A stretch of 64,000 nt of DNA from Pseudomonas sp. TH15 (GCF_016651105.1 NZ_JAEKEL010000001.1:3834001-3898000), one strand, 5' to 3'; counted from the stretch's first letter, positions 53,670 to 62,844 are shown. Made by a program: numbers and translations. Notes: generated from the letters alone by a model not told the origin.

Positions 53670-55088
53670 ATGTCTTTGCAAACATTGCTGCGTGCAGCAT
53701 TAGCCGGTCTGGTACTGGCCTCATTCACCTTCTCCGCGCAAGCGGAAACCATCCGCATTGCCATCGGCACCCAGGACACCACCATCAATTGCGCCGCAGG
53801 CGGTCTGTTGATCCGCGAGCTTGGCCTGCTGGATAAATACCTGCCCCACGATGGCCAATACAAAGACGCCAACTATGAAGTGGAGTGGAAGAACTTCACC
53901 AGCGGCGCGCCTCTGACTAACGAGATGGTCGCCGGCAAGCTCGACTTCGGCGCCATGGCCGATTTCCCCGGCGCGTTCAATGGCGTGGCGTTCGAAACCG
54001 CCGGCAAGCACAGCCTGTTTATCAGCGTGCTCTCGGGCAGCATCAAGGGCAGCGGCAACGGCATCGTGGTGCCGAGCGCGTCGGGCGTGCAGTCGCTGGC
54101 GGAGTTGAAGGGCAAGACCATTTCCGTGCCGTTCGCTTCCACCGCCCACGGCATGTTGCTGCGTGCCGTGGCAGCCCAGGGTTGGGACCCGCTCAAGGAC
54201 GTGAACATCATCGCCCAGCCGCCGGAAGTTGCCGGTTCGGCGTTGCAGGCCGGGAAAATCGACGCCCACGCCGACTTCGTGCCGTTCGCTGAACTGTTCC
54301 CGAGTCGTGGTTTTGCTCGCAAGATTTATGACGGCGCCCAGGCCAACGCGCCGACGTTCCATGGCGCTTTGGTTGATCAGGCCTACGCCAAAAAGTATCC
54401 GGAAATCGTCGTCGCTTACCTGCGGGCGAGCATTGAGGCGAATCAACTGCTGGCCGCAGAACCGGAGAAGTACAGCGAGCTGATCGCCAAAGTCACCGGA
54501 GTCGATGCCGAGGTGAATTACCTGTTCCACGGTCCACTGGGCGTGCAGACCCGCGACCTGAGCTGGAAGCCGGAATACCGTCAGGCGGTGGGTACGGCTA
54601 TCGATACCCTCAAGCTGCTGAAAAAGGCTGATCGCGGGCTCGATCTCAATACGTTTATTGACGATCAATACATTCGCGCCGCGTTCAAGGCTTCGAACCT
54701 CGATTACACCGCGCAATTGGCCAACTACGCGCAGGCGCCGCTCAAAGCAGTGGATGCGTCGAGCGGCAAAGCCATCAGCGATTTCAGCCATGTGGCGGAG
54801 ATTTGGGTGCGCGGTGAGCCGAAAGTCCGGCAGTACGCCTCGGCGGAGTCGGCGTTCACCGCGTTGGCTGCCCTGAAGCAGGACGGCAAAAACATCCGCG
54901 CCGTGTATGCCCAGGCGAGTGACAGCGGGATCAAGTTGCTGGCAGATCAGGCGTGGTTTGCCAGTGACGCGAAAGGCCGGCTCAGTGCGTTCCTGCTCAA
55001 GGGCCAGGCCCAACAATTCGCCACGGCCCAGGGCGGCAAAGTCTTCGACTTCACCGACGCCACCACCCAGACATTCGCTGTGCGCTAA
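53670..55088 (+). CDS. ABC transporter substrate-binding protein (TauA/SsuA/NrtA type) with C-terminal extension
   Basis: From MSLQTLLRAALAG (ATG 53670, GAGGGG upstream) the 472-residue protein has a signal peptide ending FSAQA and an NMT1/TauA-type domain to about residue 345 (IRIAIGTQDTTINCAAGGLLIRELGLLDKYLP, GKLDFGAMADFPGAFNGVAFETAGKH, GKTISVPFASTAHGMLLRA). Typical members are ~320 residues. The extra ~110 residues (AEIWVRGEPKVRQYASAESAFTALAALK..AQQFATAQGGKVFDFTDATTQ) resemble a NosL-type fold by pattern, without obvious metal-binding Met/Cys. It delivers the operon's substrate to the permease. Composite element 3 follows directly. Confidence 0.88.
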   Translation: MSLQTLLRAALAGLVLASFTFSAQAETIRIAIGTQDTTINCAAGGLLIRELGLLDKYLPHDGQYKDANYEVEWKNFTSGAPLTNEMVAGKLDFGAMADFPGAFNGVAFETAGKHSLFISVLSGSIKGSGNGIVVPSASGVQSLAELKGKTISVPFASTAHGMLLRAVAAQGWDPLKDVNIIAQPPEVAGSALQAGKIDAHADFVPFAELFPSRGFARKIYDGAQANAPTFHGALVDQAYAKKYPEIVVAYLRASIEANQLLAAEPEKYSELIAKVTGVDAEVNYLFHGPLGVQTRDLSWKPEYRQAVGTAIDTLKLLKKADRGLDLNTFIDDQYIRAAFKASNLDYTAQLANYAQAPLKAVDASSGKAISDFSHVAEIWVRGEPKVRQYASAESAFTALAALKQDGKNIRAVYAQASDSGIKLLADQAWFASDAKGRLSAFLLKGQAQQFATAQGGKVFDFTDATTQTFAVR

Positions 55089-55102
55089 ACACAGATCAAA
55101 AG

Positions 55103-55442
55103 CCCCTCACCCTAGCCCTCTCCCAGAGGGAGAGGGGACTGAACGAGGTGTTTGGGCGAGGTACGCCGACTTGAAATACCGAGTCGAACTCAGGTTTGAA
55201 AAGCATGAGGATGGGGTCGTTATTGAGTCGAACTCAGGTTTTGAAAAGCATGAGGATGGGGTCGTTATTGAGCCGACCCCAGGTTTTGAAAAGCATGAAG
55301 ATCGGCTCCTTCTTGAGCCGAACTCAGGTTTGAAAGGCATGAAGATTGGCTCCTTCTTGAGCCGAACGCAGGTTTTGAAAAGCACGAATATCGGCTCCCT
55401 TTCCCCCTCGCCCCCTTGGGGGAGAGGGCTGGGGTGAGGGGG
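55103..55442. repeat. composite inverted-repeat element 3 with 44/45-bp satellite
   Basis: The left terminus CCCCTCACCCTAGCCCTCTC with GAGAGGGGACTGAACGAGGT is mirrored by the right terminus (GGGGGAGAGGGCTGGGGTGA, ending 55442). Between them lie five tandem units starting 55181, 55225, 55270, 55315 and 55359 (periods 44-45), each with GAGYCGA..CAGG, TTTGAAAAGCATGA and a GGCTCCTTCTT or GGGTCGTTATT variant. It separates the binding-protein and permease genes of one operon. Confidence 0.85.
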
Positions 55443-55486
55443 TAAATCTCAGCCATCACACAGATCCAGAACTGGAAACCCGATCC

Positions 55487-56269
55487 ATGAAATCATCCTC
55501 CTTACGCTGGACATCAAGAGCCGCCTCACTGCTGCTCTGCCTTTTATTCTGGCAACTTGCAGCGAGCGGTCATTGGAACCTTGGCCTGGTCACCTTCGCC
55601 AACGTTCCGACCCCATTGGCCGTGATCCACGCCGCCCTCGGCCTCGGTGACTCCGGCAAACTTGCCCAGCACCTGAGCAGCAGCCTCAGCCGGGTCTTCG
55701 CCGGTTACCTCGCGGCGCTGATCATCGGCATCGCCCTGGGCCTGGCTATCGGCCGCTCGAAGTGGGCCGAGGACTTGCTGCTGCCGCCTCTGGAAGTATT
55801 AAGACCTATCCCGGCTGTCGCCTGGATTCCCCTGGCGATCCTGATGTTTCCCTCGTCAGAACTGTCGATGGTCTTCATCACCTTCACCGGCGCGCTGTTC
55901 CCGATCCTGCTCAACACCGTGCACGGCGTCGAAGGGGTTGACCCTCGACTGATCGCGTCAGCGAAAAGCCTCGGGGCCGGGCGTCGGGCGATCTTGCTGG
56001 AAGTGATCCTGCCTGGCGCCGCGCCCAGCATCATCACCGGCCTGGCCATCGGCATGGGCACTTCGTGGTTCTGCCTGGTGACCGCCGAAATGATCTCCGG
56101 CCAGTACGGCATCGGCTATTACACCTGGGAGTCCTACACCATCCAGAACTACGCCGACATCGTCGTCGGCATGTTGCTGATCGGCCTGCTCGGGATGGGC
56201 AGCAGCCTGCTGATCAAGCGTCTGGGCGGGCTGTTCACACCTTGGCATCGACCACGAGGAAAAGCCTGA
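55487..56269 (+). CDS. ABC transporter permease (TauC/SsuC type)
   Basis: The 260-residue protein has about six TM helices and the binding-protein-dependent permease loop EGVDPRLIASAKSLGAGRRAILLEVILPGAAPSIITGL (EAA motif region). The family imports taurine, alkanesulfonates, nitrate and similar compounds. Its TGA overlaps the ATPase ATG (TGATG). It is separated from the binding-protein gene only by composite element 3. Confidence 0.93.
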   Translation: MKSSSLRWTSRAASLLLCLLFWQLAASGHWNLGLVTFANVPTPLAVIHAALGLGDSGKLAQHLSSSLSRVFAGYLAALIIGIALGLAIGRSKWAEDLLLPPLEVLRPIPAVAWIPLAILMFPSSELSMVFITFTGALFPILLNTVHGVEGVDPRLIASAKSLGAGRRAILLEVILPGAAPSIITGLAIGMGTSWFCLVTAEMISGQYGIGYYTWESYTIQNYADIVVGMLLIGLLGMGSSLLIKRLGGLFTPWHRPRGKA

Positions 56270-57117
56270 TGAGCATCTTTCAACACCCGGAAGGGCGAAT
56301 CGAGATTCGCGGTTTGTCGATCAGCCTGGGGGAGGGCCGCGCGGCGTTTGAAGCCGTTCAAGGCCTGGATTGCCAAATTGAAGCGGGGCAATTCGTCTGC
56401 ATTCTCGGGCCGTCGGGTTGTGGAAAATCCACCTTGCTCGGCGCCTTGGCCGGACACCTGCAACCCCGCGCTGGCACGCTGAATGTCGATGGGGCGCCTA
56501 TCGATGGCCCGTCCCCGCAACGCGGCATGGTGTTCCAGCACCACACGCTGTTCCCTTGGCGCACGGTGCGCGACAACGTCGCTTTCGGCCTGAAAATGCG
56601 CGGCATCGGCAAAGCCGAGCGCCATAAAGCCGCCGATGAAATCCTTGCGTTAGTGGGGTTGGAAGGCTTTGCCGAACGCTGGCCGGATCAGCTCTCCGGT
56701 GGCATGCAGCAACGGGTCGAAATCGCCCGGGTGCTGATCAACCGCCCACGGCTGTTGCTGATGGACGAACCCTTCGGCGCCCTCGACGCCCTGACCCGGC
56801 TGAACATGCAGGAACTGTTACTGGACATCTGGACGCGAATTCGCACCACCGTGGTGTTCGTCACCCATGACATCGACGAGGCGTTGTTCCTCGCTGATCG
56901 CCTGCTGGTGATGAGTTCGCGGCCGGGGCGAATCATCGAGGATCTGCGCCTGGACTTCCCCCGTCCACGCACCACCGAACTGGTGACAAGCCACGAATTT
57001 TCCCGCTTGAAGCGTCATTGCCTCGAGTTGCTGCGTCACGAGGACGGTCGGCAGTTACCTCGCCTGAATCCCCTCGGACTTCCCCCTGAAAACAAACTGC
57101 CGCGGTTTGCCCTATGA
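56269..57117 (+). CDS. ABC transporter ATP-binding protein (TauB/SsuB type)
   Basis: From MSIFQHPEGRIEIRG the 282-residue protein has Walker A GPSGCGKST, Q-loop VFQHHTLFPWRTV, signature LSGGMQQRVEIARVL, Walker B LLLMDEPFGALDALTR and the H-loop VTHDIDEAL. It energises uptake by the permease before it. A C-terminal ~40 residues extend past the ATPase core. The last four bases overlap the HEAT-repeat gene (ATGA). Confidence 0.95.
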   Translation: MSIFQHPEGRIEIRGLSISLGEGRAAFEAVQGLDCQIEAGQFVCILGPSGCGKSTLLGALAGHLQPRAGTLNVDGAPIDGPSPQRGMVFQHHTLFPWRTVRDNVAFGLKMRGIGKAERHKAADEILALVGLEGFAERWPDQLSGGMQQRVEIARVLINRPRLLLMDEPFGALDALTRLNMQELLLDIWTRIRTTVVFVTHDIDEALFLADRLLVMSSRPGRIIEDLRLDFPRPRTTELVTSHEFSRLKRHCLELLRHEDGRQLPRLNPLGLPPENKLPRFAL

Positions 57118-58076
57118 CCTCTCTCTTCGATGTAACCGATAACGACGACATCCTTGCCCTGCAACCGCGTCTGACCGACGACGACCCCGGCGTGCGCCGC
57201 ATCGCGCTGATCGAACTGGCTGATCTTGAAGAACCGGACGGTTTGCTCTGGCTGGTCGATCGCCTGGCTGAAGACCCGACCGAAGAAGTCCGCGCCGAAG
57301 CCGCACGGCTGCTGGAAGCCTGGGAGGATGAACCGGTGGTTGAAGCGTTGTGCCAGGCGCTGACCGATCCCTCGTTGGCCGTGCAAGCTGCCGCCGCGCA
57401 GAGCCTCAGCCTGCTCAAGAGTGAAGCCGCGGGCCGGGTGATTCTGCCGTGGACCGGGCATGCCGAGGTTAACGTGCGCATCGCCGCATTCAGGGCCTTG
57501 CGCGAGTTGCGGTTCCCCGATGCCGCCGGCGCTGCGTTGGTCGCTTTAAACGATAAAGATGCAAGCGTGCGCCGTGAAGCCGTCGGCGTGCTCGGCTGGC
57601 TCAAGCAACTCGATGCCTTGCCAGCCTTGGCCAGACTGGCCAGCGCCGACCCGGACACTGAAGTCCGCCGCGCCGCCACCGGCGCCCTCGGCCTGGCGTC
57701 CGACATTCAAGTACTGCCGGCGCTGCGCCAGGCGTTGCAGGACCACGCCTGGCAAGTACGCGAAGAAGCCGCCACCACGCTGGGCAAGGTCGGCCACACT
57801 GACGCCGGTCCGGCGCTGGTGGAAGCCTTGAGCGACGATTATTGGCAAGTCCGCTTGCGCGCCACCCGCAGCCTCGGCCGCTTGCGCTATGCCCCGGCCC
57901 TGGACGCGCTGATCGACACCCTCGGTCACCGCATCAGCAACCTGCGCAAGGAAGCGGCGCTGGCGTTGGGCGAGTTGAATGATCGCCAAGCCATCGCCGC
58001 ATTGCTGGCCGCCCAGGATGATGGCGACCCGGAAGTGCGCAAAGCGGTGCGGATTGCCTTGAGTCAGTTGCAATGA
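57114..58076 (+). CDS. HEAT-repeat (PBS-lyase-like) protein
   Basis: The 320-residue protein consists of about nine HEAT-like helical repeats of ~31 residues, with repeated VRREAV / VRRAAT / VREEAATTLGKVG / VRLRATRSLGRL / LRKEAALALGEL motifs. Such proteins act as scaffolds or, in phycobilin lyases and related enzymes, in cofactor attachment. Being embedded by 4-bp overlaps between the ATPase and DUF971 genes, it is probably a dedicated maturation or assembly factor for the operon's redox enzyme (inference). Confidence 0.9.
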   Translation: MTSLFDVTDNDDILALQPRLTDDDPGVRRIALIELADLEEPDGLLWLVDRLAEDPTEEVRAEAARLLEAWEDEPVVEALCQALTDPSLAVQAAAAQSLSLLKSEAAGRVILPWTGHAEVNVRIAAFRALRELRFPDAAGAALVALNDKDASVRREAVGVLGWLKQLDALPALARLASADPDTEVRRAATGALGLASDIQVLPALRQALQDHAWQVREEAATTLGKVGHTDAGPALVEALSDDYWQVRLRATRSLGRLRYAPALDALIDTLGHRISNLRKEAALALGELNDRQAIAALLAAQDDGDPEVRKAVRIALSQLQ

Positions 58077-58351
58077 ACCCGCTGGCCGTCGGTAACTCCC
58101 AGAACAAACAGCAACTGCGGTTGAACTGGCCGGATGGGCGCGAACAGTTGCTGGATCACGCCGAGTTACGCCGTCAATGTCCGTGCTCCCAATGTCGGGC
58201 GTTTCGGTTGCAAGGCCTGACGGTAAAAGTCGATTCACGCATCCGCGTGGTCGAGTTGAATCCCCAGGGTTACGGCCTGCAACTGATCTTCAGCGACGGC
58301 CACGAACGCGGCATCTACCCGTGGCCCTACCTGGAAAACCTCAATTCTTAG
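58073..58351 (+). CDS. DUF971 (GBBH-like N-terminal domain) protein
   Basis: The 92-residue protein has LRLNWPDGREQLLDHAELRRQCPCSQCR and GYGLQLIFSDGHERGIYPWPYL, the DUF971 fold found at the N-terminus of gamma-butyrobetaine hydroxylase. It keeps a C-x-C-x-x-C cluster that may bind zinc or contribute to an iron-sulfur site. Stand-alone DUF971 proteins often occur beside iron-sulfur proteins. It is the last gene of the operon and overlaps the HEAT gene by four bases. Confidence 0.88.
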   Translation: MNPLAVGNSQNKQQLRLNWPDGREQLLDHAELRRQCPCSQCRAFRLQGLTVKVDSRIRVVELNPQGYGLQLIFSDGHERGIYPWPYLENLNS

Positions 58352-58366
58352 ATTCACCACCACTCC

Positions 58367-58462
58367 CTTGTAGGAGCAGAGCTTGCTCGCGAAGGCGGTG
58401 TGTCTGCCAACATCCAGGGTGACTGACCTGGCGCCTTCGCGAGCAAGCTCTGCTCCTACAAG
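58367..58462. repeat. REPIN (inverted REP pair)
   Basis: CTTGTAGGAGCAGAGCTTGC then TCGCGAAGGCG is mirrored by CGCCTTCGCGAGCAAGCTCT then GCTCCTACAAG. It lies between the convergent DUF971 and eptA genes and may act as a terminator. Confidence 0.85.
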
Positions 58463-58477
58463 AGATTGTATTGCGGG

Positions 58478-60136
58478 TTATTGCGCGGCAGTCATTGCAG
58501 GTCGGCAGCTGTGGAAGATATCCAGCCCCGGCTGATACAGCGAGGTCTTCACCTCAAACAACCCCAGCACCGAATGAAACAGATTGTCATGGCTCAGATC
58601 CGCCTGCCCGGTCTTGCCTTGCAGACAACCGCGATCAATCCCTTCACTCGCCAACGTGCCATTGCCAAACCACATCACCATCGGCACATGGGTTTGCGCT
58701 TCAGGCGCCAGCGCATACGGCGCCGCATGCAGATACAGGCCGTTCTCGCCCAATGATTCGCCGTGGTCGGAGACATACACCATCGAGGTATCCAGCGAAT
58801 CCTGATTGCGCTTGAGCAGTTCAACCACCTTGGCGAGGAAATGGTCGGTATACAGAATGGTGTTGTCGTACACGTTGACCAGTTCATCACGGCTGCAACT
58901 GCCCAACTGGTTGGTGTGGCAGATCGGTTTGAAACGTTCCATGTCTTGCGGATAGCGCTCGTAGTACTCGGGGCCGTGGCTGCCGTCGGCGTGCAGGACG
59001 ATGATCGCGTGGCCCTTGAGGCTGTCGATGTAGCTTTGCAGGTCGGCCAGCAAAGCTTCGTCGAGGCAGTTGTTGCCATCGCAGAACGGCCCCGGCTGAT
59101 TCTTCGCGATGTCACGGTGCGGCACGCGCAGGCAGGTGCCTTTGCAGTCGCTGTTGTTGTCCAGCCAAAGCACCTGCACGCCGGCACGCTGGAGAATGTC
59201 GAGCAGGCCTTCGTAGGTCTTGCCTTTCTTGTCGCTGTAATCCTCGCGCGGGAACATCGAGAACATGCACGGTACCGACACCGCCGTCGACGTGCCGCAG
59301 GAGTGCACTTGGGTGAAATTGAGGATGTCCAGTTTGCTCAGTTCAGGATTGGTCTCGCGCGCATAACCGTTCAGCGAAAAATGATCGGCACGCGCGGTTT
59401 CACCGACCACGAAGACCATCAGCGATTTTTTCTCGCGGTTCGCAGCCTTGGCGCTCATCACCGCGTCTTCGCCGATGGCTTGCACCACGAAGTGCTTTTT
59501 GATGCCCAGGCGTTGCTTGGTGTATTTGCTGATCGCGTAGATGTAGTTGGTCGGGTTGATGAAGTGGGTGAGCTTGTCTTCTTCGCGGAAAATCGGCGCG
59601 TACGTCGAATAGAACGCGCCTACCGAAGCGCCGATCACCAGCACGCAGGCGACGATCACCAGAATCTTGTTGAGCAGCCCGCGAAAGAACGGCCGATAGC
59701 GCACCGGCCAACGCCAGATCAGCGCGGCTGGCAGTACACCGAGCAGCAGCACGTAGGCCAGCAGTTTGCCGTTGAACAGCGCGGTGGTTTCAGATGGGTT
59801 GGTTTCGAAAACGTTCTGAATCATCACCGTGTCGATGGTGATCCCGTATTCGTTCATGAAATAGGCGGCGCAGGCCGAGAGCAGGGCGACCACGCTGAGC
59901 GCCGGTTTCAGCGTCCAGCGAAACGACACCAGGGTCAGCAGCAGCGTGATGGCGGCCCATAGAAACAGCCCGAAAGAAGCGAAAAACGCCACTTTGTGCG
60001 GGCCTTGCAGGGTGATCAGCGTCCCTAGCGCCTTCCAGGTCGCCAAGTTGTATAACGCCACCAGTGCCAGGGAAAACAGCAGCACCAGTCGGGTAGATGT
60101 GATGGACGGTAAACGCAGTCCGTTGCCCAAAGCCAT
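58478..60136 (-). CDS. eptA: lipid A phosphoethanolamine transferase, EptA type
   Basis: From MALGNGLRLPSIT (ATG 60136, AGGAAG upstream) the ~552-residue protein has five N-terminal TM helices and a periplasmic alkaline-phosphatase-fold domain. The catalytic Thr lies in VVGETARADHFSLNGYARETNP, with disulphide-type cysteines (SDCKGTCLRVP, FCDGNNCL) and the metal site VSDHGESLGENGLYLH. It adds phosphoethanolamine to lipid A and can lower polymyxin susceptibility. The HADGSHGPEYYERYP segment differs slightly from the usual H-x-x-GxHGP. No PmrAB-type genes lie next to it. Confidence 0.9.
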   Translation of the reverse strand: MALGNGLRLPSITSTRLVLLFSLALVALYNLATWKALGTLITLQGPHKVAFFASFGLFLWAAITLLLTLVSFRWTLKPALSVVALLSACAAYFMNEYGITIDTVMIQNVFETNPSETTALFNGKLLAYVLLLGVLPAALIWRWPVRYRPFFRGLLNKILVIVACVLVIGASVGAFYSTYAPIFREEDKLTHFINPTNYIYAISKYTKQRLGIKKHFVVQAIGEDAVMSAKAANREKKSLMVFVVGETARADHFSLNGYARETNPELSKLDILNFTQVHSCGTSTAVSVPCMFSMFPREDYSDKKGKTYEGLLDILQRAGVQVLWLDNNSDCKGTCLRVPHRDIAKNQPGPFCDGNNCLDEALLADLQSYIDSLKGHAIIVLHADGSHGPEYYERYPQDMERFKPICHTNQLGSCSRDELVNVYDNTILYTDHFLAKVVELLKRNQDSLDTSMVYVSDHGESLGENGLYLHAAPYALAPEAQTHVPMVMWFGNGTLASEGIDRGCLQGKTGQADLSHDNLFHSVLGLFEVKTSLYQPGLDIFHSCRPAMTAAQ

Positions 60137-60266
60137 TCTTGTTCTTCCTCTACGCAAATAGAAAACACACACGGTTACGCGTGTAACTGTAGAAGAACAT
60201 TGGTAAAAATTCCGTAAACATCCCGTAACAAATACCCACCCCCTGTAGGATCAGATTAGGTCTGGG

Positions 60267-61004
60267 TCAGAGGGATTTGCTGATGCTCGCCACCACCGTC
60301 GCGGTGCACACATCGCCATAACCCCAATTGCTGATGCACTGGCTTTGCGACAGGTCAGTATCGATGTAGCTCAAGCCCAACATCATCCCGGCCAGTTCAT
60401 GGCTCAGCTTCACTTCCCATTCGTGGTACGCGTCCTCGGCATGGCCGTCAGACGAGTACAAGCGCGGGTCCTTGAAGTCCATTTCGCCGTAGCGCAGTTT
60501 CAGGCCCAGCCCATAAGGCAATTCGGTTTCGTAGCCTACGTAGCTGTACAACGTGCTCTGCTTGCTGTCGATGCCCGGCGCATCCGCCGAGTAATAAGCC
60601 CCGAGTTTCACCCCGTAGGCACTGAGAATTCCGTACACCTCGCTCTGGTTGAACTGGCTCTCTTTCGGATAAGCATATTTGAGATAGCCAACATCCAGAC
60701 TCACCGCATCGGTCGCCTGCCACAGCCAACCGGCGTAGTAATCCAGTTCCTGGCGAGTTTTCAGGCCGCCGCCGAAATCCACGTTCGAACTCCACACGCC
60801 CACATACAAACCGCTGCTGTGGGCCAGGGTGGTGCCGGCCTGCACGGCAGGGTCGTTCAGGGTTTGCGAGATGCCGCGAGTTCGATAGTCGCTGGCCAGG
60901 GTCAGGTCCACTTGCACGGAAAAATCATCATTCAAGGGGATGGCCTGGCTGCTCAAGGGCAATAAGCTCAAGGATCCGAGGGCGAACAAGGTGAAAGCTT
61001 TCAT
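60267..61004 (-). CDS. TorF-family putative porin (Gcw_chp type)
   Basis: The 245-residue protein has a signal peptide ending SSQA and repeated amphipathic strands. Its opening VDLTLASDYRTRGISQTLNDPAVQAG, then SSGLYVGVWSSNVDFG, are hallmarks of the TorF/Gcw_chp family of putative outer-membrane channels. The substrate is unknown. It is next to, and on the same strand as, the periplasmic amidohydrolase gene, from which it is separated by 97 bases, so the two may act on the same imported compound. Confidence 0.88.
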   Translation of the reverse strand: MKAFTLFALGSLSLLPLSSQAIPLNDDFSVQVDLTLASDYRTRGISQTLNDPAVQAGTTLAHSSGLYVGVWSSNVDFGGGLKTRQELDYYAGWLWQATDAVSLDVGYLKYAYPKESQFNQSEVYGILSAYGVKLGAYYSADAPGIDSKQSTLYSYVGYETELPYGLGLKLRYGEMDFKDPRLYSSDGHAEDAYHEWEVKLSHELAGMMLGLSYIDTDLSQSQCISNWGYGDVCTATVVASISKSL

Positions 61005-61101
61005 GGGTCAGTGCCTTTGTTTTGATTGTTTTGGGCAGAGGGCGGGCAAAGCTGCGCCACACCCCGGCGACTGTCGCGGGGGCGGGCAGCAAAGATTTTT
61101 C

Positions 61102-62844
61102 TTATAAGGTTGGTGCGTAGACTTCGCGACCGGCGAACCAGGTTTGCAGCACTTGGGTGTCGTGCAGGGCTTTGTTGTCGACGCTGAACACATCGCGGTC
61201 CAATACGATGAAATCAGCCTGCTTGCCGGCACTCAACGAGCCGATCTGCTTCTCCAACCCAATGGTGCGAGCGGCGTTGAGGGTGTAGGCGTAGAACATC
61301 GTTTCCCGGTCGAGACGTTCATCGGCGTTTAGCACGCCCAGCGGGCCGACTCGGGTGATGGCTTGAGCCATGGCATTAAAGGGATTCGGCGAGGACACCG
61401 GCCAGTCGCTGGCCCCGGCAATGGTTGCGCCCTGTTTCAGCAGCGAGTGCGCCGGGTATTGATAACGGAAGGCCAGGGCGCTGACGTAGGGCTTGATCAT
61501 GTCCAGCGTGTAGTCGTCGGCGGTGGCCCACAGCAGTTGCATCGAGGCGATCACGTTCAGCGGTTTGAAGCGCGCGAACTCCTTCGGGTTGACCATTTGC
61601 AGGTGCGTGATCGAGTGAGTGATGCCGCTCTGACGATCCTTGCGCGCCTGCTCGATGCCGTTCAGGGATTCGCGCACCGCGCGGTCGCCAATCGCGTGGA
61701 TGTGCACCAGCCAGCCACGCTTGTCGATGGCGCTGACCAGTTCGCCGAAATGCTTCGGATCAATCAGCAACTCACCCTGTTTATGCGAGTTGGTGTAAGG
61801 GTCGATCATTGCCGCGCTCTGCGCCGGGTATTCGATCACGCCGTCGGCGAAGATCTTGATCCCCGGCAACGTCAGGTTGGGGATGCCCTGGAATTGCTGG
61901 CGGACCTTGTCCAGGGTGTCGAGATCGGCCGGTACGCTTTTTGGATTGGCCACCAGCAGGGCGGCGACGTGAACGCTCATGTTGCCGGTCTCGGACAGCG
62001 CTTTATAGGCTGGCAGCACGCCGACGGTTTTTTCCGTGGGTTTGAGCGCGAACACTGGCTCGCCCGGCGCAGCGTTGGCGGCAGGGTCCATCCACGCGGT
62101 GATGCCGAGGCTGTTGTTGTAACGCATGGCAGATTGCGCGGCTTTGAGCATGTCGGCGGCGCTCGGCACCGGCATTTTCGAGGCCACACGGTCCCAACCG
62201 GCGTCCACCAGGAAGCCATTGGGGCGGCCATCGGCGGTTTTGCCGATCGTGTCTTTCTCGGCATCCGGCAGGGTTTTCAGCAGCGCGGCATCAATGCCCG
62301 CGCGCGCCAGCATCACATTGTTGGCCCACGCGGTGTGGTGGTCGCTGCCGGTGAACACCACCGGCACCGTGGCCCATTCGCCGCTGTTGAATTTCTTGTC
62401 GAAGGCTTCTGCCTGCGCCCAGTAAGCCGAGCTCATGCCGGCCACGCTTAGTACATCGCCATGCTTGGCCTTGCCGTCGTCACGCCAGCCGCGCAGGCGT
62501 TTTTCCAGTTCATCGAGGTCGACCATCTCGTCTTCCATGTTGGCCGAGACCATTTCCAGGCCACCGAAAATCGCGTGGGAATGGCTGTCGATCAGGCCGG
62601 GCATCAGGGTCTTACCGCCGAGGTCGACGACTTTTGTGCCGGATTCAATCAAGGCTTTGATCTGCGCATCCGTGCCGACTTTCAGCACCTTGCCGTTTTC
62701 CACCGCCAAGGCCTGCACCTGCGGTTGGGCGCGGTCAGCGGTGAAAATCTTGCCGTTGAGCAGCACCAGGTCGGTGGCTGCCATGGCTTCCATCGAGGCA
62801 AAACTAACCGCGGCCACCAATAGATTCGGGAGGAATCTTTTCAT
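61102..62844 (-). CDS. exported amidohydrolase (YtcJ/Amidohydrolase_3 family)
   Basis: From MKRFLPNLLVAAV (ATG 62844, AGGAA upstream) the 580-residue protein has a signal peptide ending AMAA and a metal-dependent hydrolase fold: LMPGLIDSHSHAIFGGLEM (first metal His pair), IHAIGDRAV, GASDWPVSSPNPF and the terminal beta-domain GSLSAGKQADFIVLDRDVF. Members hydrolyse amides or cyclic ureas; this one would work in the periplasm. The LysR gene at 62948 is divergent and probably regulates it. Confidence 0.9.
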   Translation of the reverse strand: MKRFLPNLLVAAVSFASMEAMAATDLVLLNGKIFTADRAQPQVQALAVENGKVLKVGTDAQIKALIESGTKVVDLGGKTLMPGLIDSHSHAIFGGLEMVSANMEDEMVDLDELEKRLRGWRDDGKAKHGDVLSVAGMSSAYWAQAEAFDKKFNSGEWATVPVVFTGSDHHTAWANNVMLARAGIDAALLKTLPDAEKDTIGKTADGRPNGFLVDAGWDRVASKMPVPSAADMLKAAQSAMRYNNSLGITAWMDPAANAAPGEPVFALKPTEKTVGVLPAYKALSETGNMSVHVAALLVANPKSVPADLDTLDKVRQQFQGIPNLTLPGIKIFADGVIEYPAQSAAMIDPYTNSHKQGELLIDPKHFGELVSAIDKRGWLVHIHAIGDRAVRESLNGIEQARKDRQSGITHSITHLQMVNPKEFARFKPLNVIASMQLLWATADDYTLDMIKPYVSALAFRYQYPAHSLLKQGATIAGASDWPVSSPNPFNAMAQAITRVGPLGVLNADERLDRETMFYAYTLNAARTIGLEKQIGSLSAGKQADFIVLDRDVFSVDNKALHDTQVLQTWFAGREVYAPTL

